From Halothermothrix orenii H 168 (lineage in GTDB: Bacteria; Bacillota; Halanaerobiia; Halanaerobiales; Halothermotrichaceae), in assembly GCF_000020485.1 (NCBI RefSeq), contig NC_011899.1, positions 1,148,501 through 1,212,500 on the forward strand: a stretch of DNA of 64,000 bases, read 5' to 3'. The notes beneath the pieces are model-generated. The model did no database searches and was not told the origin of the DNA. It worked only from the letters and a program-made list of their open reading frames with translations. Of the stretch, positions 56,958 to 64,000 are shown in pieces. The position numbers and the translations under genes are program-made. Positions within the stretch are counted from its first letter, which is position 1, and every line of letters starts with the position of its first letter.

Positions 56958-57299
56958 TTATTTCAGAGTTATTAATCCATTATTCTTTAATATACCTATA
57001 AAAGTGACCAGCCTATCATAAACTGGGGCTGCTTCTTCAGGATATTGTTTTTTTAATTTTTTAGCTATCTGGTTTAAATCCTGATTACCATCACACTCCA
57101 GCCAGACAAAACTTCCTACCTTGTCGAGTTCAAGGGTTGTCTGTTTTGGTGTTTTAAAAACTTTTTGAAAGATCCTGTCTATCCAACCATTACGTTTAAT
57201 TATAAGTGTTAAATTTCCGTCCTCATCTTCCTGCCAATCAATATTTTCTCTTCTTCTGGGTTTCATCTCTAATAGATTTTTTTTCCTAGGCACAAACAA
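56958..57299 (-). CDS. PqqD-like (RRE-fold) protein
   Basis: The C-terminal ~75 residues match the PqqD/RRE pattern: TLELDKVGSFVWLECDGNQD, then LNQIAKKLKKQYPEEAAPVYDRLVTFIGIL and NNGLITL. In peptide-modification (RiPP) pathways this fold binds the leader peptide. No precursor peptide, radical SAM maturase or cyclase is adjacent here; the neighbours are an OPT transporter and an aminopeptidase. It may thus bind peptides in a transport context. N-terminus basic (PRKKNLLEMKPRRRENID). Start TTG 57299 or GTG 57293. Confidence 0.75.
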   Translation of the reverse strand: MFVPRKKNLLEMKPRRRENIDWQEDEDGNLTLIIKRNGWIDRIFQKVFKTPKQTTLELDKVGSFVWLECDGNQDLNQIAKKLKKQYPEEAAPVYDRLVTFIGILKNNGLITLK

Positions 57300-57340
57300 C
57301 TACCCCTTTTTTTAAATTATTTAAGAAAAGGTGTAAATAG

Positions 57341-57371
57341 CTATGGGGGATACATATAATATCCCCCATAG
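57341..57371 (-). promoter_or_regulatory. perfect 12-bp hairpin between the OPT and PqqD-like genes
   Basis: CTATGGGGGATA (57341-57352) and TATCCCCCATAG (57360-57371) pair around a 7-base loop. In the direction of the operon it lacks a T tract, so it is more likely a partial terminator or an RNA-processing/stabilising element that sets the transporter level apart from the downstream genes. Confidence 0.65.
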
Positions 57372-57400
57372 TTTTAATAATTTATCCTTTTAGCTAAATA

Positions 57401-59311
57401 TTATTCTTTTTTGGCCAACCAGGAATACTTAATAAGGCTTAAGACCAGAAGGCCAAAGAAGATCAGGGCCCAGCTACTTCCAAGCACCGGAGAATCTGAT
57501 AAGGCCAGAGAACCCCCGAAGAAGGCAACTATAGCAAGGATAACACCCAGCAGGGCATCTCCAGCAATTAACCCTGAAGCAAATAGAATTCCTTTTTCAC
57601 GTTTTTCCTTCAAGTCTTCATCATTACTGGTGAATTTCTTAAGGAGCCCCCTGATAATTCCACCAATAATAATTGGAGTACTGAGATGAATCGGAAGATA
57701 TAGCCCGACTGCAAAGGGAAGAGACCCTATACCAAAGAGCTCAACAATTAAGGCTGTAAAGACACCTGTTAAGACAAGAGCCCAGGGTAGAGTACCTTCC
57801 ATAATACCTTTAACAACTAAAGACATCAAAGTTGCCTGTGGTGCAGCCAGTTCTTTAGAACCTATGGTATAGGCTTCATGTAACAAGATCAGGGTAAATC
57901 CAATTACAAGGGCAGAAGCAAGTACACCAATTATTTCACCAGTCTGCTGTTTTTTAGGGGTAGCCCCAACCAGAAAACCGGTCTTTAAGTCCTGGGAGGT
58001 ATCACCGGCAACAGCAATAGCAATACATACCAGGGCCCCAACACTTAAGGCAGCAATCATACCAGTTTCTCCTGTCCAGCCAAAAGCCTTAAAGAGTACT
58101 GTAGTAAATAAGAGAGTAGCTATGGTCATTCCTGAAGCAGGGTTGGATGAACTACCAACAATACCTACAATTCTTGAAGATACGGTTACGAAGAAGAAGC
58201 CGAATAAAAGAACAAAAAGGGCACCGAGTCCACCTACAGGAATTTGTGGTGTAAAGGCAATTAAGAGGAATAGTATTACTAATATGGCAATTACCCATTT
58301 AATTGAAAGGTCATCAAAGGTCCTTTTGTTAATATCACCAATGCCTTCTGCAAACCCTGACAGAGCATCTTTAAATGAACTCCAGATGGTGGGAATAGCC
58401 TTTAATAGACTAACTATTCCACCCAGGGCTACAGCGCCGGCCCCTATATACCTGATATAATAGTCCCAGATACCCCAGTAACCCAGTTCAGCTATGGGAG
58501 CAGGGGCAGGGTAGAAGGGTTCAGGTAAGTTGTGACCTAAAGTTGCAATTAGAGGGATAAAGACCAGCCATCCCATAATACCACCGGCCAGCATTAATGC
58601 TGCAATTCTGGGCCCAATAATAAAACCAACACCCAGTAAGGCCGGTAGAACATCCATACCGATAGCTGCTCCCCTTAAACCGGGTAGAGTAGTTTCAATA
58701 GAGGTTGGCCATAATTTAAAGCCGTCGGCAATAAATTTATAAAGGGCACCGATACCGAGGCCTGTAAATACTGTTTTAGCACCACTACCACCTGTTTCAC
58801 CAGCTACCAGAACTTCTGCACAGGCAGTACCTTCAGGATATGGAAGTTTACCGTGTTCACCGACAATTAAATGGCGGCGGAGTGGAATCATAAATAAAAC
58901 CCCGATTAAACCACCAATCAAGGCGATAATAAACATTCTGAAAATACTCGGTTGAATACCCCAGATTATTAAAGCTGGAATTGTAAATATGACACCGGCT
59001 GCCAGGGATTCACCGGCTGAAGCTACAGTTTGTACCATGTTATTTTCTAAAATAGAATCTCGTTTCATAATACCGCGTATAATTGCCATGGAAATAACAG
59101 CTGCCGGGACAGATGCACTGACAGTCATACCTACTTTAAGACCCAAGTAAGCATTTGCAGCACCGAAAATAACAGCCATTAAAATACCTACTATTACTGA
59201 CGTCAGTGTAAATTCTGGCATTACTTTTTCCGCAGCAACATATGGTTGATATTCTTCCCCGGGTATAACTTCATAAGCACTGGGATGGAGTCCCTTTTTC
59301 TTTTCTTCCAT
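57401..59311 (-). CDS. OPT family oligopeptide transporter
   Basis: This 636-residue protein has about 14-16 membrane segments. OPT features include an early AYLGLKVGMTVSASVPAAVI segment (about 60-80), FMIPLRRHLIVGEHGKLPYP followed by EGTACAEVLVAGE (about 140-175), and SSNPASGMTIATLLF near 395. Bacterial OPT proteins move oligopeptides or metal chelates with protons. It is the first gene of a four-gene minus-strand operon with a PqqD-like protein, a small membrane protein and an aminopeptidase, which suggests peptide uptake and breakdown. Confidence 0.9.
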   Translation of the reverse strand: MEEKKKGLHPSAYEVIPGEEYQPYVAAEKVMPEFTLTSVIVGILMAVIFGAANAYLGLKVGMTVSASVPAAVISMAIIRGIMKRDSILENNMVQTVASAGESLAAGVIFTIPALIIWGIQPSIFRMFIIALIGGLIGVLFMIPLRRHLIVGEHGKLPYPEGTACAEVLVAGETGGSGAKTVFTGLGIGALYKFIADGFKLWPTSIETTLPGLRGAAIGMDVLPALLGVGFIIGPRIAALMLAGGIMGWLVFIPLIATLGHNLPEPFYPAPAPIAELGYWGIWDYYIRYIGAGAVALGGIVSLLKAIPTIWSSFKDALSGFAEGIGDINKRTFDDLSIKWVIAILVILFLLIAFTPQIPVGGLGALFVLLFGFFFVTVSSRIVGIVGSSSNPASGMTIATLLFTTVLFKAFGWTGETGMIAALSVGALVCIAIAVAGDTSQDLKTGFLVGATPKKQQTGEIIGVLASALVIGFTLILLHEAYTIGSKELAAPQATLMSLVVKGIMEGTLPWALVLTGVFTALIVELFGIGSLPFAVGLYLPIHLSTPIIIGGIIRGLLKKFTSNDEDLKEKREKGILFASGLIAGDALLGVILAIVAFFGGSLALSDSPVLGSSWALIFFGLLVLSLIKYSWLAKKE

Positions 59312-59458
59312 TAAAAAAATACCTCCCTTTGTAATTTGTTATTTCCCGGTCACTAAAATTAATTAATCATGAAAGTTATTTAAATAAACATCCATGAAAA
59401 TTGTAAATATACACCCCCCTAAGTTAAGGTCCCTTAATTCAACTAATATCCCAATTAA

Positions 59459-59487
59459 ATTATATCTTATGTTTGTTAGAACTTCAA
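59459..59487 (-). promoter_or_regulatory. promoter of the OPT operon
   Basis: On the minus strand: TTGAAG (59482-59487), 17 bases, TATAAT (59459-59464). The leader is about 140 bases long. Confidence 0.7.
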
Positions 59488-59512
59488 GAAAATTGACAAT
59501 ACTTGAAGTATT
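59481..59512 (-). promoter_or_regulatory. inverted-repeat operator overlapping the OPT promoter
   Basis: A perfect 15-base palindrome AATACTTGAAGTATT (59498-59512) lies just upstream of the -35, and ACTTCAAG (59481-59488), covering the -35, repeats its half-site in inverted order. The layout suits a repressor or activator dimer; the protein is unknown. Confidence 0.6.
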
Positions 59513-59716
59513 TACTTATTTGATGTTAATATTATGAAAAATATAATTCTAAAACTCTGTAAAACATTCAGGACCGGGATTTAAACATGTCCTATCCTTA
59601 ATGTATTCTTTTAGCTTTTTAATTATTACGGTAGAAGAAAAATAAATGGAGTTAATAGAGTTAAAAATAATGCACTTTAAAAAAAATTTTCTCTAGAGTA
59701 AATGATTAAATAATAA
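59513..59716. other. gene-free region between the OPT promoter and the hflX terminator
   Basis: Together with its flanks this is part of a 455-base gap (59312-59766). It is AT-rich, with no supported frame or RNA gene. The gap holds the OPT leader and promoter, the palindrome and the hflX terminator, listed separately. Confidence 0.5.
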
Positions 59717-59752
59717 TACCCAGTAAAGTTAAAATTTTAATGGTTACCGGGT
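59717..59752 (-). terminator. terminator of hflX
   Basis: On the minus strand ACCCGGTAA pairs with TTACTGGGT (one G-U pair), followed by ATTATTATTT. On the plus strand the same place has a C-A mismatch, so it acts in the hflX direction. Confidence 0.6.
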
Positions 59753-59766
59753 TTATGAGAATTTAT

Positions 59767-61002
59767 TTAATAGGTATATTTTTTTAACCGGTTTGCCAGT
59801 TCTGTGGGAATTGTTGCCTTTATAATAATAGAGTCATTAACGTATTTTTCTTTCAGTACTAACCCCTGGTGATGTATTGTATTAATCCATCCAGCTTCGT
59901 GGTAAGGAATTTTTAAATGAACTGTTGTCATTTCATTTAACATAATTTCACATATTTTTCCCATAAGATTATCTATACATTTACCCGATAGAGCGGATAC
60001 AGGCACAGCACGTGGATATTTTATACCAAGGTCAAGTAATTGACCTTTTTCTAGTCGATCAATCTTGTTAAGGACCATTATTTTTTCTTTATGAAAGACC
60101 CCAAGTTCCTTTAAGACAGCATTGACAACCTTAATATGGTTTTCAAGTTCGGGTTCACTACTGTCGACTACATGAAGTAAGATATCAGCTTCTTTGATTT
60201 CTTCCAGGGTTGCCTGAAATGAAGCTACCAGTTGGTGAGGTAATTTTTTTATAAAACCAACTGTATCACTAATAATAATCTGTTTACCGAAGGGGAGGGT
60301 TAACCTTCTTAATGTAGAATCAAGGGTTGCAAATAGTTTGTCAGCCACTTCAGTATTTGCATTGGTTAGTGTATTTAACAGGGTAGATTTACCAGCATTT
60401 GTATAACCGACCAGGGCTACAACAGGGTCTTTTCTTGATTTTCTCTGGATTTGACGATTCTTTTTTACATTCTTTAATTCCTGTTTGAGTTTATATATTC
60501 TTTTTTCAATACGACGTCTGTCTATTTCTAACTTTGTTTCCCCGGGGCCCCTGGTACCAATACCACCCCCGAGTCTCGATAGTTCTTCTCCTTTTCCAGT
60601 TAGTCTCGGTAGAAGGTATTGAAGCTGGGCGAGTTCAACCTGGAGTTTACTTTCTCTGGTATGGGCATGTTGAGCAAAAATATCCAAAATTAACTGAGTT
60701 CTATCAACAACTCTGGTTTCCAGGAAATTTTCGAGATTCCTGAACTGGGCTGGAGTTAGTTCATTGTCAAATATTACAAGATTTGCACCATTTTCAAATA
60801 CTAAATGTTTTAGTTCTTTCAGTTTGCCCTTGCCTATATAAAAGGCAGGATTTATAACAAAACGACGCTGCATTAATTTTTTTAATACTTTTACTCCAGC
60901 AGTATCAGCCAGTCGCTTTAGTTCTTCAAGGCTTATTTCATCCTGACCAACCACAATGGCCAGAGTAAATGCATTTCCCCTTAAATCTTCAGTGACGGTA
61001 AT
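59767..61002 (-). CDS. hflX: GTPase HflX, apparent ATT start
   Basis: HflX binds ribosomes, splitting stalled or stressed 70S particles. The HflX domain (LVIFDNELTPAQFRNLENFL), the GGIGTRGPGETKLEIDRRRI linker and the GTPase domain with G1 GYTNAGKS, G3 DTVGFI and G4 NKID are all present. The first GTG (60954) would remove the first conserved beta strand (NAFTLAIVV). The frame is open upstream to an ATT at 61002, seven bases after GGTGGAGGG, giving (M)TVTEDLRGNAFTLAIVVGQ and 411 residues. No ATG, GTG or TTG lies between, so I take ATT as the start. Confidence 0.88.
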   Translation of the reverse strand: MTVTEDLRGNAFTLAIVVGQDEISLEELKRLADTAGVKVLKKLMQRRFVINPAFYIGKGKLKELKHLVFENGANLVIFDNELTPAQFRNLENFLETRVVDRTQLILDIFAQHAHTRESKLQVELAQLQYLLPRLTGKGEELSRLGGGIGTRGPGETKLEIDRRRIEKRIYKLKQELKNVKKNRQIQRKSRKDPVVALVGYTNAGKSTLLNTLTNANTEVADKLFATLDSTLRRLTLPFGKQIIISDTVGFIKKLPHQLVASFQATLEEIKEADILLHVVDSSEPELENHIKVVNAVLKELGVFHKEKIMVLNKIDRLEKGQLLDLGIKYPRAVPVSALSGKCIDNLMGKICEIMLNEMTTVHLKIPYHEAGWINTIHHQGLVLKEKYVNDSIIIKATIPTELANRLKKYTY

Positions 61003-61177
61003 ATTTTATCCCTCCACCTTTTTATATTCTAAGTCAATTATATCCAACCATTTTCTTTTAGTCAAACAACAGTGTTTAAGTAGTACAACATTTTTACATT
61101 TAGTTAATAATAGAGTAACAACCCTTTAACAACTGTATATTATAATAAGATTAACCAAATAAATAGAGGGTGAGAAT

Positions 61178-61708
61178 ATGAATAAACTTACCTATCAATT
61201 AATTTCAAAGGATATTCAATTATTATACATTTTCAATAACAGAATAAAGTGTAAATTTTTAGATTTATTTATGTCTTATATTACCCACCTCGGCGGGGCG
61301 GTAGTTTCTATAACTCTGTGCTTAATTTTAGTAGCTATAAACCCTGCAGGTAATAAATTAGTTGGCTGGGAAAGCCTACTCGTATTATCTTCAAGTCATG
61401 TTATTGTTCATGTGTTAAAGAGGGTGTCAAACCGACCACGCCCTTACAGGGTTATTGAAGAAATAACCAATTATATTATTCCAGTGGAAGGGTATTCATT
61501 CCCCTCAGGCCACTCAACTGCTGCTTTTTCTCTGGCTTTGGTATTATCATTTCATTTCCCAGCATTTAGTCTATTATTTACTACTCTGGCCACAATTGTA
61601 AGTGTATCAAGAATTTATCTGGGAGTTCACTATCCGTCTGATGTTTTTTTTGGTATATTAATTGCAATAGTATTTTCCTTTGGAACTCACCATTTCATTA
61701 TTTTATAA
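61178..61708 (+). CDS. PAP2-family phosphatase, undecaprenyl-diphosphatase type
   Basis: The three PAP2 motifs are complete in 176 residues: KRVSNRPRPYR (about 88), SFPSGHSTA (about 107) and SRIYLGVHYPSD (about 146). Five to six membrane segments surround them. Enzymes of this form (BcrC type) recycle undecaprenyl pyrophosphate for cell-wall synthesis, or dephosphorylate lipid phosphates. It precedes a glycosyltransferase by 14 bases, so a role in envelope lipids is likely. Confidence 0.87.
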   Translation: MNKLTYQLISKDIQLLYIFNNRIKCKFLDLFMSYITHLGGAVVSITLCLILVAINPAGNKLVGWESLLVLSSSHVIVHVLKRVSNRPRPYRVIEEITNYIIPVEGYSFPSGHSTAAFSLALVLSFHFPAFSLLFTTLATIVSVSRIYLGVHYPSDVFFGILIAIVFSFGTHHFIIL

Positions 61709-61722
61709 GGGGGTAAAGACAA

Positions 61723-62874
61723 TTGAAAGTTGCTTTGTTTACAGATACTTTTTCTCCTCAGATTAATGGAGTTACTAAAAATCTTGATAAATTAATAAAT
61801 TATTATGAAAAACATGGTATTAAATATATTGTATTTGCTCCTAAAATGCCTGAGATAAAGGATTATATGGAGAACAATATTATAAGGTTAGCAAGTTTAA
61901 AGTTTATTTTATACCCTGAGTGCCGTGTATCTTTACCAAACTATTTCAAAATTAAAGAAAAGTTGGATAAATTTAAGCCAGATCTTATTAAAGTAATAAC
62001 TCCCTTTAATTTGGGACTCTGCGGTTTAAGATATTCAAAAAGAAATAATATACCACTAATTGCCTCCTACCACACTAATTTTGATAAATACCTTTCATAT
62101 TATAACTTAAGGTTTTTAGAAAAACCGGTCTGGAATTTTTTAAAGTGGTTCCATGGGCAGAGCAGTCTAAATTTGTGCCCCTCAAAAATGACCAAAAGAG
62201 AACTGGAGGAAAAAGGAATAGAAAATATTAGGGTATGGGGGCGTGGTATTGATACAGATTTATTTTCACCTGAAAAAAGGAGTAATAATGTGAGAAAAAG
62301 ATATAATTTTGAAAACAAATTAGCTTTACTATATGTTGGGAGACTGGCTCCCGAAAAGAATCTTAAATTATTAATTAAAGCTGTCAAATTACTCAACAAA
62401 AAGTATAAAAATAAAATATCATTAATTTTAACAGGTGAGGGACCTATGTTTAGTGAATTAAAGGAAATTGCACCTGAAAATACTATTTTCACAGGTTATT
62501 TAACAGGTAAAACTCTGGCATCAATTTATGTTTCAAGTGATGTTTTTGTTTTTCCATCGGTTACAGAAACGTACGGTAATGTAATCCTGGAAGCAATGGC
62601 ATCCGGTTTGCCGGTTGTTGCTTTTGATGCCGGTGGGGTTAAGGAAAATCTGATAGATAGGTATAACGGGCTCGCCTGTTTCCGGAATAATATAGATGAT
62701 TTTGTAAATAAAATAGAAGAAGTAATAAGTAATGAAAGTTTAAGAGAAACACTGGGACAAAATGCCCGTCAACATGCTTTAAATAATACCTGGAATGAAG
62801 TTTTTAATGAGTTATTTGATTATTACAGATCTATACTTGGTAAAATAGATAATAATGTTATTAAATCAGCTTAA
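61723..62874 (+). CDS. GT4-family glycosyltransferase
   Basis: This 383-residue GT-B enzyme opens with KVALFTDTFSPQINGVTKNL, typical of retaining GT4 transferases that act on lipids (mannosyl/glucosyl-diacylglycerol type). YVGRLAPEKNLKLLIKA near 205 and the EX7E motif in PSVTETYGNVILEAMASGLP (about 285) are intact. The start is TTG 61723 behind AAGGGGG. Coupling to the PAP2 gene suggests synthesis of glycolipids or other envelope sugars. The donor and acceptor cannot be read from sequence. Confidence 0.88.
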   Translation: MKVALFTDTFSPQINGVTKNLDKLINYYEKHGIKYIVFAPKMPEIKDYMENNIIRLASLKFILYPECRVSLPNYFKIKEKLDKFKPDLIKVITPFNLGLCGLRYSKRNNIPLIASYHTNFDKYLSYYNLRFLEKPVWNFLKWFHGQSSLNLCPSKMTKRELEEKGIENIRVWGRGIDTDLFSPEKRSNNVRKRYNFENKLALLYVGRLAPEKNLKLLIKAVKLLNKKYKNKISLILTGEGPMFSELKEIAPENTIFTGYLTGKTLASIYVSSDVFVFPSVTETYGNVILEAMASGLPVVAFDAGGVKENLIDRYNGLACFRNNIDDFVNKIEEVISNESLRETLGQNARQHALNNTWNEVFNELFDYYRSILGKIDNNVIKSA

Positions 62875-62982
62875 ATATTTTTGTTCCTGATTTAAGTTCA
62901 GATAAAGAACTGGGAACTTTGAAGCCAATCAGTTAAATATTAAAACAAGCTCCCCGGTTTTTTAATATATACTTCCCTCATG

Positions 62983-63016
62983 GTCCTGCCTAACGGGGCA
63001 GGACTTTTGCCTTTTT
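62983..63016 (+). terminator. terminator after the glycosyltransferase
   Basis: GTCCTGCC (62983-62990) and GGCAGGAC (62997-63004) pair and are followed by TTTTGCCTTTTT. Confidence 0.85.
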
Positions 63017-63098
63017 AAAAATAAAAAGCCAGGGAGGAATTCCTTTTTATTAAAAGAATATACTATATTAGGGTCAGGTTATCAGGGGAGGTTTTAAA

Positions 63099-63335
63099 AT
63101 GCCTGAATTGATTCTTTATTATTTTGAAGAATGTCCTTACTGTCAGAAGGTGCTGGACTATATTAAAAAAAATGAAGTAGAAGTGACCTTGAGAAATACA
63201 AGAAAGGACCATGAGGCAAGGAGAGAACTGGAAATGATAGGGGGTAAGTATCAGGTTCCCTGTTTATTAATTAACGGTTCCCCCCTTTATGAGTCAGATG
63301 ACATTATCAGGTGGTTTCAGGAGAATAATAGTTAA
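63099..63335 (+). CDS. glutaredoxin-like protein
   Basis: A 78-residue thioredoxin-fold protein with the CPYC active site (FEECPYCQKVLDYI, residues 10-22), the cis-proline YQVPCLL near 51, and SDDIIRWF at the end, as in glutaredoxins and GST N-domains. It would reduce disulfides or glutathione/bacillithiol-type mixed disulfides. It precedes a nitroreductase gene by 62 bases. The AGGGGAGG site stands before the ATG. Confidence 0.9.
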   Translation: MPELILYYFEECPYCQKVLDYIKKNEVEVTLRNTRKDHEARRELEMIGGKYQVPCLLINGSPLYESDDIIRWFQENNS

Positions 63336-63397
63336 TAGAAGACCATTAACAGTTCTTACATGTTACATATAATTAATACATTAAAGGAGGTATTTAA

Positions 63398-63928
63398 ATG
63401 GATATATATGAGGCAATTAAAAAGAGAAGGAGTATTCGTAAATACATATCAAAGCCTGTTGAAGAGGAAAAACTGAAAAGGGTGCTGGAAGCAGGGCGGC
63501 TGGCTCCCTCAGGCAAAAATGTTCAGGCCTGGAAGTTTATTATTACCCGTGATGTTGGGTTAAAAGATAAGCTCATAGAAGCCTGTAAAGGTCAAAAATT
63601 CATGAAAGAAGCTGATGCTATTATTACAGTATGTGTTAATGAGGAGGAAGTTTATCAATATCATGGTAATTATATGACGTCCTTTGCTGTAGACGGAGCC
63701 ATTGCCTTACAACAGATGATGTTGGCTGCTACTGCTGAAGGTCTTGGTACCTGCTGGATAGGAGCCTTTTATGAAAAAGATGTAAAAAAGATTCTTGATA
63801 TACCAGCTCCATACCGGGTTATTGGATTAACTCCCCTGGGATACCCTGCTGAACGGGGAAGGGACAGGGGAAGAAAACCCTTAAAAGAAATTGTGTATAA
63901 TGAAAAGTGGGGAAATAGTTACAATTAG
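63398..63928 (+). CDS. nitroreductase-family FMN oxidoreductase
   Basis: The 176-residue protein has the family start YEAIKKRRSIRKYISKPVEE, the FMN-contacting AGRLAPSGKNVQAWKFI (about 32-48) and AEGLGTCWIGAF (about 117). At this size it is the small single-domain type, usually a dimer using NAD(P)H. The natural acceptor is unknown. AAAGGAGG precedes the ATG. Confidence 0.92.
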   Translation: MDIYEAIKKRRSIRKYISKPVEEEKLKRVLEAGRLAPSGKNVQAWKFIITRDVGLKDKLIEACKGQKFMKEADAIITVCVNEEEVYQYHGNYMTSFAVDGAIALQQMMLAATAEGLGTCWIGAFYEKDVKKILDIPAPYRVIGLTPLGYPAERGRDRGRKPLKEIVYNEKWGNSYN

Positions 63929-63967
63929 ATTAACAATATAATAATAGTTATTTAAGGAGGTATGGCT

Positions 63968-64000
63968 ATGGCGAGGATTAAAGTTGAAAGACCATCCCAG
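63968..64000 (+). CDS. start of an unidentified protein, partial
   Basis: The window ends 11 codons into a frame starting at ATG 63968 (MARIKVERPSQ). AAGGAGGT lies at 63954-63961. An in-frame ATG at 63962 touches that site and is less likely. Too little is present to name a family. Confidence 0.6.
   Translation, partial: MARIKVERPSQ

Noticed and set aside
59493-59498. Plus-strand TTGACA as a -35 box
   Set aside because: No good -10 at correct spacing and no plus-strand gene follows; the minus-strand promoter explains the region.

Overview
The window is low-GC DNA (roughly 38-40% by eye) with strong AGGAGG-type ribosome binding sites, frequent GTG and TTG starts, and a T-box leader. It encodes oxygen-independent ribonucleotide reduction (NrdD/NrdG), Trk-type potassium uptake and a sodium-dependent SNF-family transporter. 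Together these point to an anaerobic, salt-adapted Firmicute. Some secreted proteins would suit a two-membrane (diderm) cell. My best guess is the Halanaerobiales (Halothermothrix/Halanaerobium type); this is recognition from gene content, not a database match.

Layout. 0-5.5 kb: the end of a TrkA-C protein, a degenerate OsmC protein, an exported protein, TrkH, CheY, Hsp33 and PgsA. 5.7-11 kb: accessory genes, namely an orphan protein resembling the distal part of BREX-type DUF6079/PglY proteins, an MTA/SAH deaminase, a zinc-ribbon RadC-like protein without the catalytic histidines, and a frameshifted VWA lipoprotein-like gene. 11-25 kb: UPF0182, an M16 peptidase pair (inactive plus active), a frameshifted SNF transporter with its tiny MetS-like partner, an MFS transporter, QueG, a TGS-uridine kinase, a HAD phosphatase, Nth and a TPR protein.

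25-38.7 kb: one complete branched-chain amino acid cluster, ilvE-ilvD-(attenuator)-ilvB-ilvN-ilvC-leuA-leuC-leuD-leuB-cimA, then a T-box controlled aminotransferase. CimA supplies 2-oxobutyrate, so isoleucine can be made from pyruvate without threonine deaminase; LeuCDB probably serve both the leucine and citramalate branches. 38.8-48.4 kb: housekeeping and envelope genes (PPC protein, PIN-PhoH, MerR, SpoIID with TPRs, RibU-like ECF component, two LysM-M23 peptidases, PhnP-like hydrolase, TrmL).

48.6-51.8 kb, minus strand: the nrd operon, with a perfect-spaced promoter and two NrdR-like boxes. The glycyl-radical tail is missing from NrdD and is encoded as a separate 51-residue peptide after nrdG. 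51.8-55.6 kb: a radical SAM protein, a tRNA-Lys/fMet/Phe cluster, an SDH-type membrane protease and a Xer recombinase. 55.6-59.5 kb, minus strand: an OPT transporter, PqqD-like protein, small membrane protein and aminopeptidase, behind a promoter with an inverted-repeat operator. 59.7-64 kb: HflX (apparently starting at AUU), PAP2 phosphatase, GT4 glycosyltransferase, glutaredoxin and nitroreductase.

The items most worth following up are the split NrdD, the OPT/PqqD/aminopeptidase operon, the catalytically dead RadC-like protein, the orphan BREX-like protein, and genes or leaders whose best start is AUA or AUU.
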